64,000 bases of DNA from Fallopia convolvulus (GCA_964016875.1 OZ024728.1:7304272-7368271), one strand, 5' to 3'; counted from the stretch's first letter, positions 45,158 to 58,500 are shown. Made by a program: numbers and translations. Notes: generated from the letters alone by a model not told the origin.

Positions 45158-47101
45158 GCCTGATATCTCAATGTGCTCATCCCTCATCAGAACCTCTTGG
45201 TGACCACTTCTAATAATAATGTGAATTATTTTCCCTCCTCACCCCCACCCCCTGTTAAGTTTGTTGTATCTGTTGTTGTCATGCAGAAGCAAGTGAGTCT
45301 ATTTGATATTATAAATTTTTTTTTTATAATATAGGGCAAATATGCTGTAGTTAAACTTCTAGAAAAGGGAATTAGATGTTGACTTTTGGTAGTAATTTGG
45401 AATGGAGTAGGAAAGATTTTGTTTTTTAAATGAAAAAAATACCCTCTTAATTCTTTCCCTCTCCCGCCCCTGGATTGTAGGTATTTTGGATTCTTGTTTT
45501 TCCTTTACATCTTTGCTGAAATCCTCTAGATGAAAGCAGAATTGTCGAAAAGCCGCATAAAGCTATTTTTGCATCATTGGGTCATTTACACATAAGTGCC
45601 ATCTACAGACCTTGTGCTGATGTTGATCAGCTAATAACACTAACAGATGCGTGTGAACTTTATCTTGATAGCACATGGTTTTATGGTTGTGTTGTGGTAA
45701 TACAAGAGGTGAATTGTTGTCATTCTAAAGTAGCTATCAGAGATGTGAACTGTTGTTAATGGGTCAGCAAATCTTGCCAAATATGGTGACAATCTGATAT
45801 CAGTTTCTTGCATTTTCATTTCTATGTTTATAATCTAACTCTGTGGCTGTTTTGACATAGTTAGGGTGTTTTTTTATAAAACAACATTGATACTCTATTG
45901 CATACAAGTGTTGCTATTAAACACTTCCTAATCAGAATCATAAACCAGAATACATGTATCCTGCATTGTTCAACGTATTCAAATTTTGAGAGATGTATTT
46001 GCAACGTATGCAAAGGTGGTTGGAAAGTCCCAGAGAACTTACTTTTTGCCTAAATAGATATATGATCTATAACTTAGTATCAGGAATCCATGCTTTGCAA
46101 ACAATTAGACAAAATAGAGTGAATGAATGATTAGTGTTAAATTGACGTCTATCATCATGTCTTGTATTTTAGACCTGTTGAGCTCAAGTTTGCATGGTTT
46201 TGGCGCGTCTTTCTTTTGTGGAAACTTGTTGTTTTTTGTGTATTTTTTTTTGTTGATGAGTTGAATACAAAAGGAGATGGCTAATATGAAGAATGAGGAA
46301 AAAATGCCCTCAAACTAGTAAATGTGAAATTGTTTGTATTTTCACTCCCCTGTTACCCATGGGACCCTTCTACCTTGAATGACAGGCTTTAGTTTTCCCT
46401 CATAAATGAATTTGGGGACGTAAACAAAACAAAACCACTTAAAGAGTGTCGGAAGACAGAGACTTTCTCTGCAATGCCTTTTTATTTCACACCCTCAAAA
46501 TGAATTCAGGTGCACTCATATACATGTACATTTTGCATTAGTAGTAGTACTACTCACCTAAGTCGCGTACCTAAGATATGTGCACATTTAAAACGTAGCA
46601 TCTCGTAAGTAAGATGTGTACTTGTATTGAGCGCGCCTCAATAGTTTCGATGCTCTACATAACACGCCCAACTTCATGTGCGAGTGTGTATACTCTATCA
46701 CATAATAAGTAATAAGGATCTTTACTTTTAGTTATTAGCATTAAAACATGTGATTGAGTGTTTTACTCCCTTAATGAGGCACGAAGTAGATTATCACTGG
46801 TTTAAACCAAAAAAATAGTGTGCACATGCATTCCAAAGTAATTAACTAAACTAACTAATAAGGGAGAATGACACCTAACATGTACACAAAGATCTTCACG
46901 GCCCACATCCACCCCCATGTCACGTGCATCTCTCTACCACAGTTCATATCATCCTTCCTAGTACTTTTATCCCATCATTTAAATTAAATCCATAGCCCCT
47001 TCATTCTATGTAACAAATGAACCCCTTCTAATCTCCTTTTACAACCCAAAAAAACACACTCTTCTTGCTCATACAAAACCCAAAAAGAAAGATAAAGGGA
47101 G
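45158..47101. other. Intergenic region upstream of the bHLH gene
   Basis: No gene recognised. A 60-codon frame at 45577-45759 has no family features. The stretch 46440-46800 is ordinary AT-rich flank. The last few hundred bases should contain the bHLH promoter. Confidence 0.45.
46921..46926. promoter_or_regulatory. G-box (CACGTG) upstream of the bHLH gene
   Basis: A palindromic CACGTG about 176 bp before the start codon. G-boxes are bound by bHLH and bZIP factors, so autoregulation is conceivable, but this is inference from a 6-bp match. Confidence 0.35.
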
Positions 47102-48757
47102 ATGGCATTAGATGCAATATCATCTAATGATCTGCTAAACTTCATGATCTATGACACACTATATTGTAATCCACTCAAACACGCCACATCATTGCAAGAT
47201 GACTCTTCCATTCTTGATCATCCAAGTCTCAATGCTCTTCCATATGGTAGCATGTTGCCTTCTCAAGACGCCGCAATGGTGCCAATGCTGCCACCAATTC
47301 CACCACCACCGCCAATGCCTTCATGTTTTCATGAGAAATGTGAAAATTCCGGCAACCAAACGGCTCCTAATTTGGCTACGCAAGGGAGGAAGAAGAGGAG
47401 GCGGCGAAATAAGGTTTGCAAGAACAAAGAGGAGGCCGAGACTCAGAGGATGACCCACATTGTTGTGGAGAGGAATCGTCGCAAGCAAATGAATGAGCAT
47501 TTATCCGTCTTACGCTCTCTCATGCCTCAATCTTATGTTCAAAAGGTTATGTCTATGAAAACAAGCTCCGATTCCATTCATACTCTTTCTTGTTTCTCCT
47601 TTCATTACAAAAATAGGTCTGATTTTTTCCTTTTCCATTTTTTCCTACAAGGGTGACCAAGCCTCCATAGTAGGTGGAGCAATTGAACATGTAAAGGAGC
47701 TTGAGCATCTCCTCCACTCCCTCCAAGCCCAAAAATTTATCTTACTAAATCAAGGAGGTGGGAAAGAACCCACCACCACATCCGCCGCCACTACAACCAC
47801 CAACACCCCTTTCGGAGAATTCTTCTCACACCCACAATACACTTGGTCTCGGTCTCCTACCAAACACAACTCCGAGGCGGAAATTGAGGTCACCTTGATT
47901 GAGAGCCACGCAAATATCAAAATCCTCTCGAGGTGTCGCCCTCGCCAGCTCTCAAAGCTCGTTGCCGGATTTCATTTACTTCATTTGTCCATACTTCACT
48001 TCAATGTCACCTCCTTGGACACTTTAGTCCTCTATTCCATTAGTGCCAAGGTGATGATTTCTTGTTTACATTTTGTATAAATGATGTTGAGTTTTGCATT
48101 TACTTCATTTGTCCATAATTGTAATTGTAATTGACCATTCCGTAAGGTTTATTTACATGTGCATTAATGTTAATAATTGGGTGGGGTTTTACATTAAATA
48201 TAGTTGTACCTAAGTTTGTCAAACTAGTCCTACCAAAAAAAAAAAAAGTTTGTCAAACTAGGTTGAGTACATCAAACTATAAGAGTCAGACCAATAATAA
48301 ATCAGATGGTGCTATATATTATGGTCCTATAATTTCCATGTGTAGCTACATGATATGAAGTTTTGGCATATCTAATTATTGGTCAATTTTGAATTCAAGC
48401 ATTCTTAGGTCTAGTTTGTTTAGAGCTCGTCTATTAAAAACCCAATTTTCTCATATGAATTGGAATTTAGGGTATATTTTGACGGATTTAGCTATGGCCA
48501 CCACTATAGGCTAAGGGCTTCAAGCTCACAGTGCAACATTCCAAAGTAGAATTTGGAATCTTCCCAATATTGAAGTATTTGCTAGATTAAGAGACTGAAA
48601 AGGTTTTATAATTATGACCTTTGACTTTCTGAAATTGACAATTGGATAATTGTGAATGCAGGTGGAAGAAGGGTGCCAACTCACTTCAGTGGATGGCATA
48701 GCTGAGGCAACCAATCACATGCTTAGAATTATTGAGGAAGAAGCTGAACTTTGCTAA
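47102..48757 (+). CDS. bHLH transcription factor, subgroup Ia (bHLH94/bHLH96-like)
   Basis: Three exons (47102-47545, 47652-48050, 48662-48757) encode 312 aa. The start MALDAISSNDLL resembles the MALEAV start of bHLH94/96. A basic cluster GRKKRRRRNK precedes the bHLH domain at about residues 112-175 (TQRMTHIVVERNRRKQMNEHLSVLRSLMP, then GDQASIVGGAIEHVKELEHLLHSLQ). The H119, E123 and R127 positions needed for E-box/G-box DNA contact are present. The C-terminal half has the conserved region AEIEVTLIESHANIKILSRCRPRQLSKLVAGFH, an ACT-like dimerisation fold, and ends VEEGCQLTSVDGIAEATNHMLRIIEEEAE. Subgroup Ia includes stomatal-lineage regulators as relatives; the role of bHLH94/96 is less defined. 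All splice junctions keep the frame. Confidence 0.93.
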
Positions 48758-49093
48758 TTAAACCCTTTTAAATTCTTCAAATACCCCTAGAGTTGGGGCT
48801 AAATTTTCATCACTCTCATTCCCTTTAAATTTTCTCTCATTCATCCTCTATTCCAACATGTATCCCACTTTCAATAAGTTTGAGTGAAGTGTACAACTTA
48901 GCTAGGTTGTTTTACTTAGCTGAGGTTTCTTTCCAGTGCTCTCCTATTTTATGGGATGTTTGGAAATATATAATTACATTATCACATGATCAATTACTTT
49001 ATTGAACTTTAGAAACCATGCTTTTTTAGCATGAACACACTCTTAAGTTGGATGCCGTCCATCGCTCCCCCTCGTGGGGAGAGTCAAGGAGAG
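48758..49093. other. 3' flank of the bHLH gene
   Basis: AT-rich sequence without genes or clear repeats. Confidence 0.4.
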
Positions 49094-49377
49094 GGCTCGT
49101 TTGATATTGATATCTTAGATATAAGATATCGGGATCGGTATGAATATCAAGGTATGGGTGTGAGGATATCTAGATATCGGATATGGATATAAATATGAGT
49201 GATATCTTTAATATACCAATTTCTTGGGGTTATCACTTTGACATCAGCTGATATCGATATTTTCATATACCAAACACCAGATATCAATTTGATATCGATA
49301 TCAAGATATACCAAACACCATATATGGTTATCAGTTATATCCATATCTGGTATCCTGATATGAATACCAAACGGGCC
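49094..49377. mobile_element. MITE-like inverted-repeat element made largely of GATATC words
   Basis: The left end GGCTCGTTTGATATTGATATC and the right end, reversed, GGCCCGTTTGGTATTCATATCAG are imperfect inverted repeats. The ~284-bp interior is dense in GATATC, ATATCGATAT and CCAAACACC words on both strands. No target duplication could be recognised, so the superfamily is undetermined. Confidence 0.55.
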
Positions 49378-49662
49378 TTAATAATCATGATTTCTATTAG
49401 ACAAGAGTGCATTTTTTCACCTTTGTTTCCTCCTTGACCGTGTATATGCACTCAGCCTCGAATGAACAACTTTCTAGGAGAATCATTCACGAACCAAAAT
49501 GGGAAATTTCCAATTCGCTTTCCATTTTTCCTTGTTGTAAGAATTGCTATTTTAAAACCAAATATCAAGTCCAAATGCATCGAAAGATATGAGAGGAGGA
49601 CACCCCTTTATTTGTGAAAGTGAAGAACACAAAGAAATATATAAAATAGAAAAGACGGATCA

Positions 49663-49845
49663 TTAATTGCACAATTCAATGATTTCTTTGAAACAATAAG
49701 TGACCCCATTGTCCTCTGTACGAACTGATAAAAGCTTAAGGCCGCAGCTTGTCTGAAGAGCTTGCATTGCAATGATGGGATTTATGGAGGAAGTGAAGAC
49801 AACGGATAAGAAAATCAGAAGCACAATAATGTCTTTTATCCCCAT
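49663..49845 (-). CDS. Possible small secreted peptide (60 aa), unrecognised
   Basis: The frame starts at 49845 with a signal-peptide-like sequence (MGIKDIIVLLIFLSVVFTSSINPIIA) followed by a short mature part with three cysteines (SCGLKLL...TYCFKEIIELCN). There is no intron and no recognised family motif. The layout resembles small cysteine-containing secreted peptides of plants, but chance ORFs of this size are common in the window. No TATA box was evident upstream. Confidence 0.28.
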   Translation of the reverse strand: MGIKDIIVLLIFLSVVFTSSINPIIAMQALQTSCGLKLLSVRTEDNGVTYCFKEIIELCN

Positions 49846-50833
49846 CTTCTGCCGTGAGATTTAGGCAATTAAGACCTGCCCAATCAGAGCTTGTACTCCG
49901 TATTCTTTTGTATTTGCCCTTGACTCATTTAGGGCGTGTTTGGTTCTTACATGCATTTTAATAATTAAGTGCCCTTTATCAGTCCGAAGCATATGAAGTG
50001 TTCATATGATGGATGGAACACGTGATATGTTGGGGTTTATATGAGACAAATCAAATATTCATTTCATTAAAATTTCTCAATAAACGTAACGTCATTGTTT
50101 GTACCTCGAATAATTCACGGGTGACACCTAATAGTAGTATATACTACTGTTATATAGGTGGTGTTTGGTTAAAATTATGAATCGGGCTCTATATGGAATC
50201 ATTCGTAACTTAATACTGTAGTTGACATGACTCCTCACAAAATGGTGAAACTGGATATCTCTATACTTGGATTTCAAACCTAATTCCCGGCCAATTTCTG
50301 GAATGGATTTCGACATCAAGAAAACCAAACCAAACACTAAATTGGGTTTATTAATACCAAACTAACACATTCACGATCCTTAAAATCTGAAGGCTTGACT
50401 AGATGGCCCAAGGCTGAAATAGGATATACGATGCAAATACTTTTACACAAAAATCAGCTAATTGCACCACGCTATTAAATGACGGGAGATTATCATGTGT
50501 TAAAATCTCACGAATCACAGAAAAATGTGATTAGTAAACTCAATTTGCAACAGAACTTTTTGAAAAAAAGAAGTGAATTTGTTAGGCTCTCTCTATTGGC
50601 GACAGGTTACAAGTTTTACAAGACTTCAACCCAAAACATCTGTATCGACGTTTAAAGGGAAAAGTCAAGAACGCTTACTTGATACAAGGCATTGAATCAG
50701 TGGCAGTGAGAAAACAGAGTTAAACGGGCACTTTGAACGCCACCACTATACAGTGCCCTGATCCAGATGCGTCTTGCCAATGATGGTTTGTCATCAGCCC
50801 ACCTCTGTTAAATAGAGATTTCTGTTCTGCTTA
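49846..50833. other. Intergenic, possible MITE remnant
   Basis: Phrases GGTGTTTGGTTAAAATTATGAATC (about 50159) and, reversed, AGTGTTTGGTTTGGTTTTCTTG (about 50340) may be degraded inverted ends of a ~180-bp MITE. No gene is visible; the final ~200 bases are likely the 3' untranslated region of the GET1 gene. Confidence 0.35.
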
Positions 50834-53800
50834 TTAAATAAGACGTCGAGATATGAGCTTGCCCACCCTTGTACATAGTACCAGCCAAGGTAAGATGCCC
50901 ACCTGCAAACCATGATCATCCTTTTTACTAAATTTATCTACTGAACAAATTGAAAGCTATCTGATTAGAATAATGACATGAGAAAGGTCTTCACATCCAA
51001 TAAGTAACTGAGAAAGCAGGAACAAGAACATCTATACTTTTCAATTTTAAGATCCTTAATCATCTGATGTTTTAACAAAGACTAGAGCTTATAAACAATC
51101 ATCATATACAACATAAACAACAACATTGACCCAGTGAAATTCCGCTGTAAAAATAGGATGTGAAATGCAAAACAAGCAGCACATACTACTTCCATGTTAA
51201 GTGTCATAGAAACTATACGATAGCATACACACACAAACATACAAGATAAGCAAGTCAAGTATAAAGCCATTACAGGCCAAACTATCTAATGCTATGAACT
51301 GTTGGCGCTTGTGGTTTAGAAGAAATAATCAGGCTAACAAGAACATTAATAGATTCCTTCTCCACATACCATAACTTTTCCCTGAGAGAATGATCCAGCA
51401 TTCCAAGACAGCATTTTCCCTGCAACAGTTACACACCTTAGCTTTCTCCATGTAGAGAAGACAAACATAAATGAGAAAGCAATTAAAAGGTAGGCATGAA
51501 AACAACAAAAAGCTATAGCTTAGAGCACCAATGTAACATTGTAAAATACAAACAAAGAATTGCTCACCTAAGGGTTGGATAAGCTCCTTAGATATTGATG
51601 CCACAGGAGATCCCCAAAACCAAAATGTCAATAGAATGTAAGTCAAAACCTGTGAATTGACCATTTTAACAGTGTCATATATGGCCAATGGTTGAGACTT
51701 GAGAGTAAGTAAATATAACCAAACAAGATCACCTTTAAAGGCATCATAAGCTTCATGTATGGATCATAACTTGATTTCTTCTCCAAGGCATGTTGTTCCA
51801 TATCTGCACATAATATCCAAAAAAAAGGGGAAAAAAAAACAAGTTTAGATCTTTAGCAACAGGAATATAAGATTAAGAGCTACATAACTTCTGTAGGCTT
51901 AGAGTACAATCTTAACAGAGTAAAAATCATATCCAAACTAAGTACTGTGTACATGTTGTTTAATAACAAAAGCTTCTTAAAACATGAAGAATTCATACAG
52001 CAATGAACCCAAGCTTGAAAAAAACAGAGTGTGAAGTGTGGAAACCTTAAACATGCTCCAGGCTATAGTCACACAAACCATGACAAGAACTATTTGGTAC
52101 AAATATAAATTAAATTAAATTTCCTTTAGAATGCAGAATGATGCAACTTTACATACATTTTGATAATTCTTTTTCCTTAGTTGCAGCTGTCCTCCTCAGC
52201 TTAGCAGCTTGTGCAAATGTTGAGGGCCTAGTATTTATGGTAAGAAAGTTAGCAAAAACATACAACATAAACATACAGGCGACAGAAGAAGTAAGGAACA
52301 TAAATTAGGTAGATGATAGTGTGTTCACCATTTGGTTCAATTAAAATGCGACAATGCAGAAGCAGTTTTAGGCAACACCCAAGCCATATTGTTAGTAGGT
52401 TATGGCAAATCACAATAAATCTTTCCCATTTTCAAGTCAAACATTGAAAGCACCTCCAAGCCATTTTAAAAACTCAAATTGATCCAATTGGCTGTACTAT
52501 TTAACCAAACCAAAACAACAGAGAAAAACTCAAACATCCTGACCAACTAGAGCAATAAGAAAAAAAAAAACAATAATTGAATTATGGTGGATTTTTTTGA
52601 AACTTTCTGATAAAATTTTACTACTTTTTCTCTCAAAATAACATTACTTCCGCTGATGACACTCCACTACCACAAGATGGATTTTGTTCATACTGCAAAC
52701 CACATACTCCCACTGGATTTAAAAAAAAAAAATAAGAATCAAGTTAGATTTCTCATACCGACACAAAAGTACATGGATCAGTGTGGTTATAGTTTGACCA
52801 CAAATAGAAGACTCCGAATAACTCAACCAAAGATTAATATCACACAATAAAAATCTTGACTAGGACTTGTTGCAATGTACAAGTTTAAACTGGTCAGGCT
52901 TCACCAAAGAGTCCACTATAATAAAAACGCATACCTTGTGAAGAAACAAACTTCCTTTATGTCAATGGACATAATTATAGTTCTGAAGTTCCCGTCCCCA
53001 AGAAATAAAACTTAAATCTGAACCAATAATACATTATACTCTTGGTAACATCCTATATAAATTCCCAAAATTCCCAATGTAAGGCACTCCTTCTGTCCTT
53101 AAATTTACATATTAATGTATCCATCTCTAAAAGTGAATCAATAGAAAGACGTTAGAATGACTCACTGTGAGAAGGTACTTGCTTCTTTGTACAGCTGTTG
53201 TATCTCTTTACGCAAATTGATTTCTGTTTCACTTTTGCTTCCTTTCTGGAGAAGCAAAATGTAAGGAAAAGCTCAATTCTTGCAACATGACAGTAAAGAG
53301 AAAATGCAGAGCCATAAACAGATATAACTACATTGATTCTTTATCTAAAACAGCAACCTTTAACACATGCCGAAAGACAACAGGATCACCACCACTATCT
53401 ATCGATTTATTATGCTAATCCTTCCTCTCAATAGCACAAAATTTGACATATTTCCATGCAGGCTTGTCATACCATGGGTTAACAGAAAGTAAGACAATAA
53501 TATGCACATTGACACATCTAAATAACTTTTAGAAAGTTTAGGATGAAACTATTTAGTGGGAAGAGAAGAGAGCATTATTCTTTTCACCACGGGGAAAGAA
53601 CAAGACTGCTAGATCTGGTAAAACGATAAGGAACAGCTAGAAACTCTCCAGTGAATATTTAAAAGACACTATACCATACAGATTCTAAATTGAGATTGAA
53701 TATATAGATACAAACATATCACAATACCATTCTTTTGATATCCTTTCACTCCAAAATTCCTTGGTAAATGACATCTTCTGTTGTTAAGTGACTGAGCGAT

Positions 53801-54208
53801 GGAATATAGTTTCTATTAGAATGATCCTCGCAGCAACTCAAATTTGAGAAGGTAGAATGAACTAATCCAACAAGTTTTTTTTTTCCATTAACCTCCAAAG
53901 GAATTGACTAGTATGTATGACAAGATTCAGTGTACTTTCTATATTCGTGATTCATAATTTCCCTGATTCCAGAAAGACCATGCCAAAATGTTTGAGATGC
54001 AAAAAAAACAGAAACATAATTACCTAAAAACAATGCTTGATTGCTATTAAAATTTATTGACGAGTACTTGAAACACTATATAACAAAATTCAGAAAACAT
54101 TACCTTTATTTGTTGTTCAAGGTATCTAGGGATTAATTGTACAACAGTGACAATAATGAAGATTAAAGGGGCAGCCATGCTGTTTCCATTTTCTACAATA
54201 TCTTCCAT
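50834..54208 (-). CDS. GET1: GET1/WRB-like receptor subunit for tail-anchored protein insertion
   Basis: Read on the minus strand, coding exons are 54208-54104, 53245-53166, 52227-52157, 51803-51733, 51649-51568, 51419-51370 and 50902-50834, joining in frame to 175 aa. GET1 (WRB in animals) forms with a partner the endoplasmic reticulum receptor for the GET3 ATPase, which delivers tail-anchored membrane proteins. The product starts MEDIVENGNSMAAPLIF with a first membrane segment (APLIFIIVTVVQLIP). It then has the cytosolic coiled-coil region that binds GET3 (SETEINLRKEIQQLYKEASTFSQPSTFAQAAKLRRTAATKEKEL), and two further membrane segments (LTYILLTFWFW and VGILPWLVLCTRVGKLI). Length fits the family (about 170-185 aa). 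A leader exon likely lies at about 55576-55690, joined to 54233-54209 by a 1.3-kb intron. Confidence 0.88.
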
Positions 54209-54233
54209 CTCTTACTCCTCACAAAAAACAATC

Positions 54234-55575
54234 CTGCCAAGAACTATGATAATCAGGCTAGCAGGCCCAAAGCATGTTTGTTAATACATAAGGATTATGA
54301 TATTAAAAGTAAACATCCAGAAAAACACAAAAGACCAGAAACATGGATATCAACACATTTTCTTTAACTAACTCCATTGCACGGCTATATGTAGCACAAA
54401 AGATATCAATCTTCCTTAGCAAGATACATATAACATATGACAGAGGACAAAGAAATGCAGTAAATTATAATATAATTTCCTGAGAAAGATTTTATTCTAT
54501 TTTCTACCTTGATCATAAATTCTCCTAGTTTGCTACTTGAATTTTTTGGTTGCTTATTGGATCTTGCACTTAGTCTTGCTCATTTAAATAGGGTGAGATG
54601 GTATAACATTTTAGAAGGATTACATGCCTAGATCATAGCTTGTAGCTCCATTTCAAGGAAGTGGTTTTCATTTGTCTGGCAGTTGAAATAATACAGTTTC
54701 ATGAGAAGTTGTCTCAGCTTTTGAAAATGTGCAACAAATTTCTAACTTTTGGTGGTAGCTTCATGAAAATTTATCAGCTCCGTAGATTTAGTACAATTTC
54801 TTGATATTTATTCTTTATGATATTGATATATGTTCTTTTTCTCATGTCAAGAAGTCTAGTTTGAACATATCTCATATACATTTTTTTATTACCATTGTGT
54901 CTGACTTTCAAAAAAAAAAAAACGATTAAGCCTGCAACCATAAGTTTCTATTGTTCACATTAAAATAAAAATATTTCTTTTATCCCCTACTAATGTGATC
55001 AAGTTTCCCAGAACAAAGCCTCATTCACCGGAAGAATTTTATCAAAGTAATAACAATTCAATGATGAATAGAACATAAAAGTGTTGAAATAATCATTATT
55101 TACGATCAATTGATTTAGGCAGGAGGATTGAATGTCTAATCTGAGTTATCAAACACAGAGGACACAAGTAATTCTGAAATTTCCAAGCTAATCCTGCCAA
55201 CCAAATCTAATTCAAAGCAATTATTGTAATTGATAATCGATTGATAAAAATCGCAGCCTACGCCCCATGGGTGGAAACTAGTAAATGAGAACTCAATCGA
55301 TAAACTCGCAACAACATTATCCAAATCATAGAACTATAATGAAATGCATACACAAACGAAGAAAGAACAAACGATAATTCTTACGAAAAGTCGAAAACCT
55401 ATAAGGATGAGAGAAAATCGATGCAGCTGAGAAATGTCGATCTTTCCTCCGTCCTTCTGCCGTGGATTTAATAATTGAAATTTCAAATCCATCAGCAAAA
55501 CAAAAAATTATGGAGAACAATGATATTCAAACAAGCAAAAGAAGAATGTATGAAAGATGAAAGAATCTGCGTTAC
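54234..55575 (-). other. Intron in the 5' leader of GET1
   Basis: On the minus strand a donor AG|GTAACG at 55575 and an acceptor TTGGCAG|GATTG at 54234 bracket about 1.34 kb of AT-rich sequence. The short ORFs at 55136-55520 lie in this intron and are not genes. Confidence 0.55.
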
Positions 55576-55690
55576 CTAGGTCTGATGGCAGTCCGAGTCT
55601 CCGAGAGGGGGCGGAAGTAGAACGGACAGGGAGAGATCGGAGGCCTCGACGACAGCGGTAGAAGGGACATTGTCAGCTTAATCTCCATGT

Positions 55691-56209
55691 TACTCCGTTC
55701 TCACTTAACCACCCCCTATTTTAGGATATTTTTACCTAGCCACCCCTTACTTTCGTTTTTACCAAACATTACCCTTTATTTTTAGGAGTCTTGAATTTAA
55801 CTACCACTCATGATGACTCATCGTTATTTTTACCAAAAACCATCCTAATATATAATGGATCACATGAAAACAACACTTATCATGAAATTTGTAAACAGAT
55901 CTCAAATGTCAAATCTAATCGTAAAAAAACAACAACTTAGTGTAAATCACGCCTTATGTGGGGTGTAGAGGGCTAAGATGTAGACACCCATACTCCGTGA
56001 GAAAAGAGAGCATGTTTCTAGAGGGGCCCAAAAAAAAGTTAAAAGCAAAAGGACATGAGAAACGAAAAAGGATGAGAGAATGAACAAAAACACGAAAAGG
56101 AAAAAAGAAACATGATTTTCCTTTGCTGTCTATCCACTACCGATCCGCAACCACGATCCCCTCTCTCTAGTGGTCCATATACAAGGCCAAATCTATTAAA
56201 ATTTCCAGG
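55691..56209. other. Intergenic sequence
   Basis: Upstream flank of the GET1 gene. There is no recognisable gene or defined repeat, apart from CCACCCC-type words near 55700-55800. Confidence 0.35.
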
Positions 56210-56790
56210 AGAATAAGGTCTTGCTTTATAACCTCTGTCTAACTTTTCTCCTATCTACCCTTACCTCGGGGGAAATCCCTAAATTAAAACAAGACTCTCA
56301 CACTTCCTTACTAGTTACTAGGCATCCGGTGGCCTCCTATGAATGTGCCCAAACCAACAAAGTCTTGATTTGTGCAACCTCCCTTATACTGGCTACTCTC
56401 ACCTTGTCCCGAAACGCTTCATTTCTAATCTAGTGTGGCAGCAAATCCGTCTTAGCATTTGTATCTCCTCTTCTATTTGCTTCTGCTCCTGCGCATTATA
56501 GTCGACCAACACTCTGCATCGTGCAGGATCACATGTCTAATAATTGCTCTATAAAATTTGCCTTCGCATGAAACAGATAAAGCGACCCTATTTTTTCCAA
56601 CCCCTCTAAATTCGATAACTAATATATTCATCAATGCCACCATTGCTTTGAAGACACATCCCTAAATATTGCAACTTTCCTTCCTCATGATGGTATCTCC
56701 TCCCAATCGCACTTCTCTTATTGACTCAACCTCCTGTCCTAACTTGTACTCCATAAAAAAATACGTATTGAAAAAATAGTTGTTTCTTAA
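56210..56790 (-). mobile_element. RTE-type LINE reverse transcriptase C-terminal relic
   Basis: With several stops and frame changes, the minus strand shows the end of an RTE-clade reverse transcriptase: YLGMCLQSNGGIDEYISYRI, then FYRAIIRHVILHDAECWS, then IQMLRRICCHTRLE..., and finally REVAQIKTLLVWAHS matching the family's RLRWFGHV region. The order and spacing follow the family pattern. It is strongly decayed and both ends are unclear. Confidence 0.6.
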
Positions 56791-56976
56791 GACCATGTCT
56801 TGTGTATTTTTTCAATTAACATCTTTTATGCATTTCTCTTTATGTTTTGTACAATCTAGATATCAAAATTTTCCTTATTAAAGAAACACTAAAACACTAA
56901 AATACACCTTTACAACTACTTAATTAACAAACACCCATATATTTGTTTTTTTGTTAAACACTACCTCAAACACTAC

Positions 56977-58500
56977 TTTTTTTTTTTTTTTGATAAAATG
57001 AGCTACTAGCTCATTACAAGGCCAACACTAGGTTACTTGTAAGATACAAGGTTAACCTAAATCATCACGACGGATGATCTTAAGTAAATCAAATAACAGA
57101 GGATGATTACTAAACCAAGAATTACGAAACGAGATATCTACAAGATCTAACAACGATCCTGGGAAAAAAAATTAGAAATAGCAAAACTAAGCTGAGGAAA
57201 ACTAAAAAGCCTCCTGGCAAGAAAATCCTCCGCCGAATTGCACTCCCTGAAACAATGATAAACCACCACACAAGGAACCAAAGCAACAAAATGACGGATA
57301 TCATTTACAATAACCTGAATTTCCCAAGGAACTTTCCAAGTTTGATTTCAAGAATTAATAAGAATTAAATTATCTCCTTCAATAATAAGGTGCGTTATTT
57401 TTAATGAGACTGCACTTCGAACACCATCCAACAAGGCAAGCGCTTCAACTTGGAGAACCGAAATGGGAAGTTGTTCCTTACGATAAAAACTTAGGATCTT
57501 ACTCTTGTGGTCTCGAATAAGAAAGCTCGAAAAAGTAGAAGAATTGGTTCGCTTAGAAGCATCAAAATTTAGCTTCGACCATTGCGGAGGAGGCCTAATC
57601 CAAGAGCGGTTATTTTTCCTTTTAGGACGAGACACATGTTTAGGAATTAAAATCGACTGAGCCGAGACCCACTGCAAAATGCTGAGAAAAAGTCAAATCA
57701 CAAGGAAGCAGAGATGTAATAAGCCTAAACGGATTGAAAATCTTTCCATTTCTATGACCCCAAATAAACCACCACAAGAAACAAAGAACATTACTATTTT
57801 TATTTGAATTTATAGTAGATACAAGATTATCAATAAAAGTACCCGAAGAAATAATTTGAAATCTAAAATTCATCTTAAACTCTAGTTTTGAAATCATATT
57901 TTGCGAAAAAGGACAGTTAAAAAACAAATGAATAAGGTTTTCATCTTCTTTTGAGCATAAAGAGCAGGTACTAAAAACACAATTATAAAAACGATTTAAT
58001 CTATCTGTAGTTGGAAGACAATCTGCACATGCCTTCCACAGGAAATTTTTAATTTTAGGAGGGATAGAAGTCTTCCAAATCCAAGCAAACTCATAATGAA
58101 GATCAGGCCTATCTAAAGAAATCATACTCGAAGCAGAGGAAACTGAGAAAGCTCCATCATTTGAAGGAAGTCAAACTAAACGATCCTTAGAGTCAGAAAC
58201 GGGAATTCTAAGAGATACAATTAAATTCACAATAGATTCAGGAATTGAAGCAGCAAGCGCAAGTAGTCCAAATTCCAAGACCGATCAAGAGTTATAAAAG
58301 CCGAGACCTTTAAATTAATGTTATCATTATCAAAAAAAGAAATCAAATCATGATTTTTAATCCAAGGATCTTTCCAAAAATTGATAGAATGGCCGTTACC
58401 AATAGTCCATAATAAACCTTTCGAAAAAATTTCTCTAAGATTTAGCAATCTACCAAATTACCAATAACATTTTTTTTCTTCTGAATTTCAAAGATCGAAG
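56977..58500 (-). mobile_element. 5'-truncated LINE insertion (L1-type) with poly(A) and target duplication
   Basis: The insert is flanked by TCAAACACTAC at 56966-56976 and 58501-58511 (extended by T). Its 3' end on the minus strand is a poly(A) tract (poly(T) on the plus strand at 56977-56991). On the minus strand the translation includes NGHSINFWKDPWI, then a zf-RVT region (FAWIWKTSIPPKIKNFLWKACADCLPT...CSLCSKEDENLIHLFFNCPFS). A plant L1-type RNase H follows (WSKLNFDASKRT...LIRDHKSKIL...EALALLDGVRSAV), broken into several frames. The reverse transcriptase and endonuclease are absent, as expected for 5' truncation. Confidence 0.88.

Noticed and set aside
45577..45759. 60-codon ORF downstream of PIG-W
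   Set aside because: It contains a repeated VNCC phrase and no family similarity; likely chance.
52656..52850. 64-codon plus ORF in the GET1 locus
   Set aside because: It lies in an intron of the minus-strand gene and crosses a poly(A) run.
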